Positions 14,361 through 22,798 of a DNA stretch of 53,812 bases are shown in pieces. The notes beneath the pieces are model-generated. The model ran no database searches, was not told where the DNA came from, and saw nothing but the letters and a program-made list of their open reading frames with translations. Source of the stretch: an uncultured Bacteroidota bacterium. Lineage in GTDB: Bacteria > Bacteroidota > Bacteroidia > Bacteroidales > P3. The stretch is taken from positions 1 to 53,812 of the forward strand of contig CACZUZ010000016.1 of assembly GCA_902784465.1 (NCBI GenBank). The letters run 5' to 3'. Position numbers and translations under genes: made by a program. The first letter of the stretch is position 1. Every line of letters starts with the position of its first letter.

Positions 14361-15518
14361 TTGACAATGATAAACAGAAAGTTAGAGACCCTAATAAATG
14401 ATAATCTACGCTATTTTCCGGTAGTGACAGTTACCGGACCTCGTCAGTCGGGCAAAACCACCCTCATTCGCAGTATGTTTTCACACCTGCCATATTATTC
14501 GTTGGAGAATCCTGACACCAGAGCAATGGCAATTAACGACCCTGTGGCATTCCTATCGCAGCACAGCGGAGGGATGATTCTCGATGAGGTGCAGAATGTG
14601 CCAGAGTTGTTGTCATACTTGCAGGGCATAGTTGATGAGCATCGCGACCGAAAATATATTCTTTCAGGAAGTTCCCAGTTCAAATTACAGAACAGCATCA
14701 CACAGTCGCTTGCAGGACGCACCGCTGTCCTCGAACTGCTCCCGTTGGCAATAAATGAGGTGTCTGACATTGCAGATACTAATAATGTCGACAACCTAAT
14801 GCTACAAGGTTTCTATCCAGCGATCTATGCAGGCGACAATATCCCTCGCTTTTTTTACCCAGCCTATATGCGCACCTATTTGGAACGAGATGTACGGCAG
14901 CTGCTACAGGTCAAAGACCTATATCAGTTTCAGACATTCCTCCGCCTGTGTGCCGGACGCACCGGAAGTTTGTTCAACGCCAGCGAGCTCTCCAATGAGG
15001 TTGGTGTCAGTGTCAATACGGTTCGCTCGTGGCTGTCCATATTGCAAGCCTCATACATTGTTTTTATGCTTCACCCTTATTTCGATAATTCACGCAAGAG
15101 GCTTACCAAGACCCCCAAACTCTATTTCTATGACACCGGTTTAGCCTGCTATTTGCTGGGAATCGAAAACGAGACCCAATTGAGTTCAGATAGGATGCGT
15201 GGGCACCTGTTTGAGAACATGGTCATTTCTGATATGATGAAACGCCGTGCCAATGCGGGCAAAAGCACAGATTTGATGTTCTACCGCGACAGCAACGGCA
15301 ATGAAATCGACCTGCTTGTTCCGGATGGACAAACATGGGAAGGATACGAAATAAAATCGTCGTTTACCTATAATAGTGCATTTGAGAAAGGATTCCGCAG
15401 CCTTACCGACCAGTTGGATGCCCGCCTCACACGCCGATCCGTAATCTATTGTGGAACACAGGAACGCCGTGATGCTCATATCGAGGTACTTAATTATGCC
15501 TCGTTACTATCTGTCTGA
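14361..15518 (+). CDS. AAA ATPase with DUF4143 domain (intact copy 1)
   Basis: The 385-residue product has Walker A GPRQSGKTT near residue 27, Walker B GGMILDEVQNVPELL, sensor LSGSSQF, then the DUF4143 winged-helix-like half, and near residues 310-330 a nuclease-like E-I-D-L-L...Y-E-I-K-S (PD-(D/E)XK pattern). The family is widespread in Bacteroidales and many are of unknown function. Defence or genome-maintenance roles have been suggested but not established. The gene has its own promoter. It is of a different subtype from the decayed copies at 24-28 kb. Confidence 0.85.
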   Translation: MTMINRKLETLINDNLRYFPVVTVTGPRQSGKTTLIRSMFSHLPYYSLENPDTRAMAINDPVAFLSQHSGGMILDEVQNVPELLSYLQGIVDEHRDRKYILSGSSQFKLQNSITQSLAGRTAVLELLPLAINEVSDIADTNNVDNLMLQGFYPAIYAGDNIPRFFYPAYMRTYLERDVRQLLQVKDLYQFQTFLRLCAGRTGSLFNASELSNEVGVSVNTVRSWLSILQASYIVFMLHPYFDNSRKRLTKTPKLYFYDTGLACYLLGIENETQLSSDRMRGHLFENMVISDMMKRRANAGKSTDLMFYRDSNGNEIDLLVPDGQTWEGYEIKSSFTYNSAFEKGFRSLTDQLDARLTRRSVIYCGTQERRDAHIEVLNYASLLSV

Positions 15519-15649
15519 CAGAATAGGTGCATAGTATTTGAACCTCTACTTCGTAAATTCGCTGAAAATCCGAAGTGGCGGTTCGGATTTTGTGTTAAAA
15601 AAATGTTAAACGAGAAAAACGGCGGGTGAAATCCCATCATTCTCCGCAT

Positions 15650-15732
15650 ATCTGTATTGATGCCTTCTTGGTGAGCTCTTTGAGCCTTCTTGGTGGGCTC
15701 TTTGTGACATTTACCAGAATCACCACAAAAAG
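15650..15732. repeat. ATPase-flanking repeat, copy B
   Basis: TGTATTGATGCCTTCTTGG...ACCAGAATCACCACAAAAAG aligns with copy A at 14120 and leads directly into the terminator at 15733. The ATPase gene at 14361 is thus bracketed by direct copies of this element. Confidence 0.6.
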
Positions 15733-15770
15733 AGGGGAGCAAAGCCTTATTGGCTTTGCTCCCCTTTTTT
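15733..15770 (+). terminator. Strong intrinsic terminator
   Basis: GGGGAGCAAAGCC, 5-nt loop, GGCTTTGCTCCCC, then TTTTTT: a perfect 13-bp stem. The left half (with one substitution) recurs at 28352-28362 but without its right half. Confidence 0.85.
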
Positions 15771-15889
15771 CTCCTTCGTTTCACCTATTGCCACTGTATA
15801 TGGTGACAATAAGGATTCGTTGGTAGTCTCTGTTGTATCGGATTTGTAATTCGATACTTCTTATTGTTAAGGATTTGTAATCCGCATAC

Positions 15890-16081
15890 TTAATTCCAGA
15901 AGCCGTCACCGTCATTCCATATACTGTGCTGCTGGTAGTCCTCAACTTGTTGGCTGTCATCCGAGTTGTCCCAAAAAATCATTTGATCCAAAACATGGTT
16001 TCCGCTGATTACAAATCCATTCGCTACCTTGAACGAATCCGTCGTAAGCAGCGGTGTGATATATTGTTCCTTTGTTTTCAT
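15890..16081 (-). CDS. Small Trp-ended protein paired with fimbrillin-like lipoprotein (copy 3)
   Basis: A 63-residue protein whose start MKTKEQYITPLLTTDSFKVA keeps the Y-x-x-P-x-L-T...F-K pattern of the copies at 929 and 5847, followed by NGFVISG where the others have QGFGIS or QGFTAS. The C-terminus is GDGFWN, again ending Trp-Asn. The middle is Asp/Gln/Ser-rich. It starts 11 nt after the stop of the lipoprotein at 16093-17874, in the same order as copy 1. No known family and no signal peptide. Confidence 0.6.
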   Translation of the reverse strand: MKTKEQYITPLLTTDSFKVANGFVISGNHVLDQMIFWDNSDDSQQVEDYQQHSIWNDGDGFWN

Positions 16082-16092
16082 AATTTATTTTT

Positions 16093-17874
16093 TTAATTTC
16101 CATTTATTGTAAGACCACTGACATCGACTCCGTCAAAAGTATTTGTAGACGAGTAACAAATACCGCTATAGTAGTAATTATAAACCTTTCCTGTATACAC
16201 ATCACTATACCCACTTGCAGTCACGTTGCCATAAATAGTGACATTGTTAAACCTTGAGACATCGGGAGTGAGTGATACGACTGTGTATCCAAACAGTCCT
16301 CCTACAAGACATTTTGCTCTTCTTGTGTATTCGTCATAACCATCCATTCTAAAACTTAAATTATTAAAAACAACAGTTACATTCATTGCTAAGCAGTAGC
16401 CACTACCCGTTAGACCTCCCAACGATCCAAAGTTACTATTACCATAACTTGATCCTCCTGAAGTGATATCTTGTCCATCAATAAAAGTAATACTGCTATT
16501 AGTAATACTTCCTCCGCCAGTACCAAAAAAACCACCAATAACTAATCGTTTGGAATATCTACCAGTTATTAGATAATTTAGAATATTGACATTGGATACT
16601 GTCGTATTGTAAGATTCTCCAGCAATAGAACCAATATAGCCGCCTAACGGATCACTGGCAACATTTAATCCCATCGTTAAGTTATTAATAGTCAAGTTTC
16701 GTATTGTTGCATTTCGAGGAGTTGTAAATAAACCAATCTGATCGTAACAAATATCATCATCTCGTCTTGCGGATTCTGTTACAACCAAATTACTGATTGT
16801 GTGATTGTTCCCATCAATTGTTCCTGTAAAATGCCACAGCGACTTAATGCTAATTCCTTCCATGTTTAAGTCGTTTACAAAGCGGTAATTAGCATCCCTG
16901 TAGTTTAAATCATTATAGCTCCAAACTCTATTCTCCCAATCATCAGAATAGTCACGGTAAAAAGTTCCGATTAAAGCAGTAGACAGTAATCGTAAGTCTT
17001 GTGGAGTGCTGATTTCATAATAAGCTACGCCTCCTATTATAGTGGTTGGAAACAATGCAGATGTAGTGACATTGGGTTGACCTTCATTGAGGTCAACAGT
17101 CACAGTTCCAATCTCAGCTCGCCCCAAATGTCCTCCAGTACTTTGTGTCCGCTCGAATGTATGTTTTGTGCCCTCAACGTGTCCTTCTACTTTTACTGTG
17201 AAATTCACATTGCCAGTCAGAACAGGTATAGGAATTTGTACAGTACCCGAGCTGAAACTTTCATTATCGAAAAGCATCTGTACGGTACGGTCTATCTCAT
17301 TCCCTTCAGTAGCCGAGGAACCATTATTTTCAAGGTCGGATAGGTCAAAACTCATCATGCCGTTCATGACGCGATTCTGAGAAGTACCGATGGTTATTCG
17401 ATCAATACTTATTCCAGAAGGACCACTAATCTGCAAATTGAGAGCTCCAGTCAAATGTTTCATCATTACCTTGCCGTTTTCTGCTGTCCCCAAATATGCC
17501 ATTGGAGCATCAAGCACTTGATGTCCACCAGATGTTTTGTACTGATATGACGCAGGCATATTAACCGTCACAAAACTTCCGTTACGACTCTGATAGATTG
17601 ATGCAGGAAAAACTATGCAATAATCATTGGCAGAAAACTCACCATCCACATAGGCTTGAGAGCCATTAACGGTAATAGAAGATTCAATACCGTTGATGTT
17701 TACGGCATCACCTGTTTGCCAATAAGATGATAATCCACTCACCGTCATCTTGCTGTCGCCGCCCATGCTTTCGGCTGCAAGCAATAAACGATTAATCGGC
17801 TCTTTTTGACAGGCAGACAGAATCGCAATTAGTGCAAGTCCGATTGTCAGCATTCTACTCTTTGTTCTATTCAT
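16093..17874 (-). CDS. Fimbrillin-like lipoprotein with GLUG-type repeats
   Basis: The start at 17874 (MNRTKSRMLTIGL) gives a lipoprotein signal with lipobox ILSAC. A longer frame adds 21 implausible residues. The N-terminal third is fimbrillin-like (YWQTGDAVNINGIESS, YVDGEF, VFPASIYQS) and homologous by eye to the protein at 45-923. The C-terminal half has repeated strand motifs with G-G-Y-I-G-S-I-A-G, I-G-G-F-F-G-T-G, L-G-G-L-T-G, V-G-G-L-F-G-Y (GLUG pattern), probably a beta-helix adhesin-like module. It is surface-exposed by inference. It precedes the small protein at 15890. Confidence 0.75.
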   Translation of the reverse strand: MNRTKSRMLTIGLALIAILSACQKEPINRLLLAAESMGGDSKMTVSGLSSYWQTGDAVNINGIESSITVNGSQAYVDGEFSANDYCIVFPASIYQSRNGSFVTVNMPASYQYKTSGGHQVLDAPMAYLGTAENGKVMMKHLTGALNLQISGPSGISIDRITIGTSQNRVMNGMMSFDLSDLENNGSSATEGNEIDRTVQMLFDNESFSSGTVQIPIPVLTGNVNFTVKVEGHVEGTKHTFERTQSTGGHLGRAEIGTVTVDLNEGQPNVTTSALFPTTIIGGVAYYEISTPQDLRLLSTALIGTFYRDYSDDWENRVWSYNDLNYRDANYRFVNDLNMEGISIKSLWHFTGTIDGNNHTISNLVVTESARRDDDICYDQIGLFTTPRNATIRNLTINNLTMGLNVASDPLGGYIGSIAGESYNTTVSNVNILNYLITGRYSKRLVIGGFFGTGGGSITNSSITFIDGQDITSGGSSYGNSNFGSLGGLTGSGYCLAMNVTVVFNNLSFRMDGYDEYTRRAKCLVGGLFGYTVVSLTPDVSRFNNVTIYGNVTASGYSDVYTGKVYNYYYSGICYSSTNTFDGVDVSGLTINGN

Positions 17875-17939
17875 TTTTAGAAAAACGTCACTGCGGGCCC
17901 GCGCAATAAACACAACGAAGAAAGTGGAGCCATCCATTT

Positions 17940-18404
17940 ATGTCTCTATCTTCTCGTGTAAGGGTCTGGACTTCCCTGCAAAGTGAATATAAAGTATTCT
18001 GAATCGCTCCACGTGAGGATGTATCAGAATATAATACAAACCAATGGAGCATCTCGAAACTCCTTTATTCCTAACTTTGCAGATGATGCGTAAATTGTCC
18101 AGATTTACACGATCGGAATAAGGTGAAAATGCGCTTTCTTTCGGTCTTTCTATCTGTCGAAAGACGGTGCAAAATTACAAACATTTTGTGACCTGGCAAA
18201 ATTTTTTTTTCTTTGCTTCTTTTTTTCGCTGATTCCATATAACAAAAATGGCAACATTTTTTGGGGTAAGGCTGCCATGACATGAACACAAAAACTTCAG
18301 CTTAATGTGTGTTGTGTTTGTTTGTCGATGCAAAATAACGACAATTATCCCATTCCACCATTTTTTTACGGTCTTTTGCATAGGGGAAAAATGATAAAAA
18401 AACA
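17940..18404. other. Intergenic region between divergent lipoprotein and Fic genes
   Basis: No gene is supported in this 460-bp AT-rich stretch. A TAATTTTG -7-like element on the minus strand at 18170-18177 could start a long leader for the fimbrillin-like gene. Otherwise nothing was recognised. Confidence 0.4.
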
Positions 18405-18436
18405 TTTGGTCATGTCAGGGAAAATTCGTATTTTTG
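18405..18436 (+). promoter_or_regulatory. Promoter of the Fic gene
   Basis: TTTG at 18405-18408, 20-bp spacing, then TATTTTTG at 18429-18436, 21 bp before the GTG start. Confidence 0.6.
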
Positions 18437-18457
18437 CAAAATATTTGAAATACGGAA

Positions 18458-19633
18458 GTGGATTTAGAACAATATATTATACAAGGAGAGCCTGGCCGAA
18501 AGGAGCGGGCAGAGAACTGGCAGGTGGCCATCGGGTTGCAGGCTGTCGACGGTCTGAAACCGTCGCAATACCTGCTGCAGACGGCACAGGACCACATCGA
18601 GGAACGTATCAGCATCGACGAGGTGGAGCGCCGCATCGCAGCCTACTACCAGACCCAAGAAGGGCGCCGCGAAGAGGCCGGCACCGACGAGGCCGACGGC
18701 GTGTCGGCACGCATTGCACGTCTGCTGGCCGAAGACACTTTCACATTTTCGCCCGCCATGCTGGCATCCATCCATCGCCGCCTGTTCGATGGCATACTGC
18801 CCCGCGCCGGACGCTACCGCCAGACCAACATCAAGAAGCGTGAGTGGGTACTCGACGGCGCTTCGGTGCTATATAGCTCGTGCGACATGATAGGAGAGAC
18901 CCTCAACTACGATTTCGAGCAAGAGCGAATGTTCTCCTATAAAGGTATCGACCTGCCTCGAGTGGTGAAGCGCATCAGCAACTTCGTCTCCGGCATCTGG
19001 CAGATACACCCCTTCGGCGAAGGCAACACACGCACCACGGCGGTGTTCACCATCAAATACCTTCGCCAACTGGGATTCAAGGTAGACAACGAGCCCTTCA
19101 AGGCACACTCGTGGTATTTTCGCAACGCGCTGGTACGTGCCAACTATCAGAACCTCCCCGACGGAGTGGAACGCACTACAAAGTTTCTCGAGCTTTTCTT
19201 CCGCAACCTGTTGATGGGCGAGAAGAACGAGCTGAGAAACCGCTACTTGCACATACGATGGAATGAGATGTCGAACGGTGTGGCAGAGGAACAGGAAGTA
19301 GAAAGTTCACAGAAAACCGTCAATAGGTCATATAAAAGTTCAGAGAAAACGGAAATAAGTTCGGAGAAAAGGCCATCTGGTTCGGAGAAAATAAAAATAG
19401 GTTCGGAGAAAACAGAAGTAAGTTCGGAGAAAAAGCAGAAAAGTTCGGAGAAAATACTCATTATGATTTCAAAAACTTCGGCAATTACCACCGAGCAGAT
19501 GGCTGCAAGATTGGGTATCAGCACCCGTGCTGTGGAGAAACACCTTTCAAACCTGAAAGCCAAAGGCCTTCTCCGTCGCATAGGTCCCGACAAGGGCGGC
19601 CATTGGGAGGTGGTTGAAAAAAACAATAGATAA
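18458..19633 (+). CDS. Fic-domain protein with repeat linker and C-terminal winged helix
   Basis: The start is GTG at 18458, the first codon in frame after the promoter. The Fic catalytic loop HPFGEGNTRT begins at His184. The active-site motif HPFx(D/E)GNxR is complete, so AMP transfer to a target hydroxyl is expected. A TAQDHIEERIS segment near residue 45 resembles the inhibitory/antitoxin helix region of this subgroup. Residues of about 290-335 are a 7-residue repeat linker (SSEKxxx), followed by a winged helix (ITTEQMAARLGISTRAVEKH) ending RRIGPDKGGHWEVV. The same ending occurs in the AlbA_2 protein at 24750-26129. The target is unknown. The DNA-binding end suggests a self-regulating Fic. 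Confidence 0.85.
   Translation: MDLEQYIIQGEPGRKERAENWQVAIGLQAVDGLKPSQYLLQTAQDHIEERISIDEVERRIAAYYQTQEGRREEAGTDEADGVSARIARLLAEDTFTFSPAMLASIHRRLFDGILPRAGRYRQTNIKKREWVLDGASVLYSSCDMIGETLNYDFEQERMFSYKGIDLPRVVKRISNFVSGIWQIHPFGEGNTRTTAVFTIKYLRQLGFKVDNEPFKAHSWYFRNALVRANYQNLPDGVERTTKFLELFFRNLLMGEKNELRNRYLHIRWNEMSNGVAEEQEVESSQKTVNRSYKSSEKTEISSEKRPSGSEKIKIGSEKTEVSSEKKQKSSEKILIMISKTSAITTEQMAARLGISTRAVEKHLSNLKAKGLLRRIGPDKGGHWEVVEKNNR
19338..19463 (+). repeat. 21-bp tandem repeat inside the Fic gene, six units
   Basis: Units start at 19338, 19359, 19380, 19401, 19422 and 19443, each beginning GTTCGGAGAAAA (first unit GTTCAGAGAAAA), with a variable 9-bp second half. The period is a multiple of three, so copy-number change alters linker length without breaking the frame. 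Confidence 0.85.
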
Positions 19634-19682
19634 TGAGTCGCGTAGTTTTTTGATTTTGAAATAACTAATAGTCGATAGCAAT

Positions 19683-20189
19683 ATGGCACTAATCAAATCA
19701 TACAAAGGTTGTAAGCCCTGCTGGGGAAAGGACTGCTATTTCAGCGAGAATGCCACAATAGTAGGCGATGTGACGCTGGGCGACCAATGCTCGGTGTGGT
19801 TCAATGCCGTGGTGCGTGGCGATGTGGCGCCGATAACCATCGGCGACCGAAGCAACGTGCAGGATGGCAGTTGCATACATGTCACCCACGACACTGGTCC
19901 CACGCATATCGGCAGCGATGTCACCATCGGTCACAACGTCACCGTCCATGCCTGCACCATACATGACGGTGCCCTGATAGGTATGGGTGCTACCCTCCTC
20001 GACCATTGCGAGGTGGGTGAAGGCGCAATCGTGGCCGCCGGAGCATTAGTGCTGCAAGGCACAAAGATACCGCCACACGAGATATGGGGCGGTGTGCCGG
20101 CAAAATACATCAAACCGACATCGCCTGGCCAGACCGACAACGCTGCCCACTATGTGGAATATGCCAAGGTGTATATGCTCGAAGAGTAG
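19683..20189 (+). CDS. Gamma-class carbonic anhydrase-like hexapeptide protein
   Basis: The 168-residue product is a left-handed beta-helix with hexapeptide turns (ATIVGDVTLGDQCSVW, IGDRSNVQDG, IGHNVTVHAC). The three zinc-ligand histidines expected for gamma-CA/YrdA proteins fit H in CIHVTHD, and both H in IGHNVTVH. The C-terminus GVPAKYIKP is typical. The usual role is CO2/bicarbonate interconversion or an acyl-carrier-type homologue, and activity is often not demonstrated for this subgroup. It starts 50 nt after the Fic stop. Confidence 0.85.
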   Translation: MALIKSYKGCKPCWGKDCYFSENATIVGDVTLGDQCSVWFNAVVRGDVAPITIGDRSNVQDGSCIHVTHDTGPTHIGSDVTIGHNVTVHACTIHDGALIGMGATLLDHCEVGEGAIVAAGALVLQGTKIPPHEIWGGVPAKYIKPTSPGQTDNAAHYVEYAKVYMLEE

Positions 20190-20256
20190 CGTGGCCACGA
20201 AGCGTATTCCTGCTGCCATAGGTAAGTCCTCTTTATAAACGACCTCAAGAAAACAC

Positions 20257-22089
20257 ATGGAGAAAGCCAACCAATCCAAAATGGGTATTGGAGGCCTGTT
20301 GCGAAGGCTTCTGCCTTTCGTGCTACCCTACCGCTACCTGTTGATTATCACGTTAGTCCTCACTTTTGTCGGGTCGCTCATGGCACAGGTCAACGCTGTG
20401 GTTCTCGACCGTGCTGTCGACAGCATCAATTCCCTTCTGCACATCGATGGCGGCTTCCAGTGGACAGCTGCCGCGAGGATTCTTATCATTGTCAGCTCTG
20501 TACTCCTCGGCAAGGAGCTGCTGTCGGCTCTTATCACCTTCGGACAGCGTATCTTCGGCGAGAAGATACGTATCAACGTCAGTCGCGACCTCTCGCTGCG
20601 TGTGGTGGACCGCATCCTCACTTTCCGAATGGCTTTTTTCAGCAACGACGGCAACGAACCAGGCAAGCTGCAGACCCGTATCGACCGTGGCATCATGAGC
20701 CTTAGCAACACGGTGAAGAATTTCTTTATCGACATTCTGCCGCTTTTCACCAGCGCTGTGCTGGCATTGGTGCTGATGTATGCTGCCAATGTCTATGTTG
20801 GTCTCGTCGCAACCGCTATCATCCCTGTATATTTCTGGATAACAGCAGTTCAGGGGCGGAGAATGAAAGGCTGGCGCCATCGTGTCTTCGGCACCCATCA
20901 GCAGCTCAACCATGGCATACTCAACATCATAGAGAGTATCGGTGTCATCAAGTCGTTCAACCGCGAGCGTGTAGAGGCTGCCAAGCAGGCAGCCCTGCAG
21001 GAACAGAGCACCGACCAGCAGATGCAGACACGCCGCATCTCTTTCCTCTATGAGGGACTCAAAACTTTCGTAGAGCAGATTGGTACCGTGCTGATAATCA
21101 TACTGACAGCTTACCTCGTCCTTGTTGATTATCCAGGAATGACGATAGGTAAGATTATGTATCACGTGCTGTTGTTCAGCAATGTCAGCGCGCCGATACG
21201 ACAGCTTCACCGCATATATGACGACCTGAACGATGCGCTGGTATATGCCGAGGGCTTCTTTGGTCTGCTGGATGCCGATGACGAGGTGGAGGTGAGTGGC
21301 GACTGGAAAGCCAATGGCGTGAAACGCATTGAGGGACGTTTCGAGCTGAGGAATGTGGAGTTTACATATCCCAACGGCACTCATGCCATCAACGACCTGT
21401 CGATGACTATCGAGCCTGGCAAGACAACCGCCCTGGTAGGACTGAGCGGTGCCGGTAAAAGCACCATCGTCAACCTTTTAGACAAGTTCTATGCTCCTGA
21501 TAGTGGAAGCATAACTCTCGACGGAGTGCCACTCAATAGATGGGACACCCAGTTTCTGCGCGACAATATCGGTCTTGTGCTGCAGAAGAACCATATCTTC
21601 AGTGGCACCATCGAAGAGAACATACGCTATGGCCGTCCCGACGCCACTCGCGAGGAGGTGCTCGACGCCGCCCGCAAGGCCTATATCTACGACCAGGTTG
21701 CGGCGTTGCCCGACGGCTTCGAAAGCAACGCCACGCAGTTGAGTGGTGGTCAGCAGCAGCGTATAGCCATTGCCCGAATGTTTCTGAAAGACCCGCCTAT
21801 CATATTCCTCGACGAGCCGACGGCCAGCCTTGATGCCATAGCTACTGAACAGATAAAGAATTCAATAGATGCCATAAAACGCGGACGTACGGTGATTGTC
21901 ATAAGTCACAACATAGGGCAGATTATCGACAGCGACAGCCTGTATGTGCTTGATACAGGCCACTGTGTGCAGAGCGGCACCCCTGATGAGGTCTACCACC
22001 AGGGTGGACTCTACAAGCAAATCTTCGATGCTTCTGCCCGCAGCATGAACGCTGACAAGATTGCAGCAACCACGAGCGGAGCCGAGTGA
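20257..22089 (+). CDS. ABC exporter, fused permease and ATPase
   Basis: The 610-residue half-transporter has an N-terminal membrane domain of six predicted helices (first near residues 24-45, LLIITLVLTFVGSL) and a C-terminal ATPase with Walker A GLSGAGKST, Q-loop QKNHIFSG, signature LSGGQQQRIAIAR, Walker B IIFLDEPTAS and H-loop ISHNIGQI. It is a full-length MsbA/ATM1-type homodimer exporter. The substrate cannot be told. The last seven codons (ATTSGAE-stop) form the first unit of a 40-bp tandem repeat that runs past the stop. Confidence 0.9.
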   Translation: MEKANQSKMGIGGLLRRLLPFVLPYRYLLIITLVLTFVGSLMAQVNAVVLDRAVDSINSLLHIDGGFQWTAAARILIIVSSVLLGKELLSALITFGQRIFGEKIRINVSRDLSLRVVDRILTFRMAFFSNDGNEPGKLQTRIDRGIMSLSNTVKNFFIDILPLFTSAVLALVLMYAANVYVGLVATAIIPVYFWITAVQGRRMKGWRHRVFGTHQQLNHGILNIIESIGVIKSFNRERVEAAKQAALQEQSTDQQMQTRRISFLYEGLKTFVEQIGTVLIIILTAYLVLVDYPGMTIGKIMYHVLLFSNVSAPIRQLHRIYDDLNDALVYAEGFFGLLDADDEVEVSGDWKANGVKRIEGRFELRNVEFTYPNGTHAINDLSMTIEPGKTTALVGLSGAGKSTIVNLLDKFYAPDSGSITLDGVPLNRWDTQFLRDNIGLVLQKNHIFSGTIEENIRYGRPDATREEVLDAARKAYIYDQVAALPDGFESNATQLSGGQQQRIAIARMFLKDPPIIFLDEPTASLDAIATEQIKNSIDAIKRGRTVIVISHNIGQIIDSDSLYVLDTGHCVQSGTPDEVYHQGGLYKQIFDASARSMNADKIAATTSGAE

Positions 22090-22210
22090 ATGCCGCCCCT
22101 GGCAGGCGACCACGAGCGGAGCCGAGTGAATGCTGCCCCTGGCAGGCAACCACGAGCGGAGCCGAGTGAATGCTGCCCCCGGCAGGCAACCACGAGCGGA
22201 GACGAGTTAT
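22069..22210. repeat. 40-bp tandem repeat spanning the ABC gene stop codon
   Basis: Units start at 22069, 22109, 22149 and 22189 (partial). Each begins ACCACGAGCGGAGCCGAGTG, that is, the ABC gene's final codons with its TGA. Units differ at one to three bases. The last partial unit runs into the stop codon of the opposite-strand ATPase fragment. Confidence 0.9.
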
Positions 22211-22735
22211 AGCAGGTTCTCCAGGTTCCCATTGAAGAATTCCTCCAAAGGCATGGCAGACCCTCCAACCACCATTGAGTATTGAGGATGAAACCGCTCA
22301 CGGAAAGTTGACAAACCGCTGTTCATCTGCCTGTGTCCACTCTTCACCTCGATGGCCACAGTCCTGTCTCTACGAGTGATAACGAAGTCAACCTCTTCGT
22401 TGTTTTCGCGCCAATAGTACAGCTGGTATTCCAGCTCGTCAGCCTTGTCAAGCAGATGGCAACCCACTGCCGACTCTACCCACCTGCCCCACAGCTGTGG
22501 GTTGGTGTAGGCCTTCTCAAAAGTCATGCCATCGCTCATCACCGTCAATAGTGCGTTGTTATATACTTGCAATTTAGGGATGGACTTGTACTTGCGTGAC
22601 ATGCCGCCGCTGTATTTCTGCAACCCGGTGAGCAACTTGCTCTCGCCAAGCACCTCCAAATAATTCGCCAGCGTAGTTGCATTGCCTGCATCCTGTAGCA
22701 TGCCAAGCATCTCTTGGCGAAAAAATCTCCGATTC
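22207..22735 (-). pseudogene. DUF4143 ATPase, C-terminal half only
   Basis: The minus-strand product keeps the DUF4143 part (MLGMLQDAGNATTLANYL, LTGLQKYSGG, PQLWGRWVESAVGCHLL) and the nuclease-like E-E-V-D-F-V-I...I-E-V-K-S motif, ending NLENLL. The ATPase half with Walker motifs is gone. The 5' end breaks at a 22-bp direct repeat (22714). It belongs to yet another subtype than the copies at 14.4, 26.4 and 27.1 kb. Confidence 0.75.
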
Positions 22736-22757
22736 TTGGCGAAAAAATCTCCGATTC
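22714..22757. repeat. 22-bp direct repeat at the truncated ATPase 5' end
   Basis: TTGGCGAAAAAATCTCCGAT plus TC occurs twice back to back at 22714 and 22736. It marks the breakpoint of the fragment. Confidence 0.85.
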
Positions 22758-22798
22758 GACAGCTTACGCAACAATCAAGGTAAGTGTTGTATCGGCTG

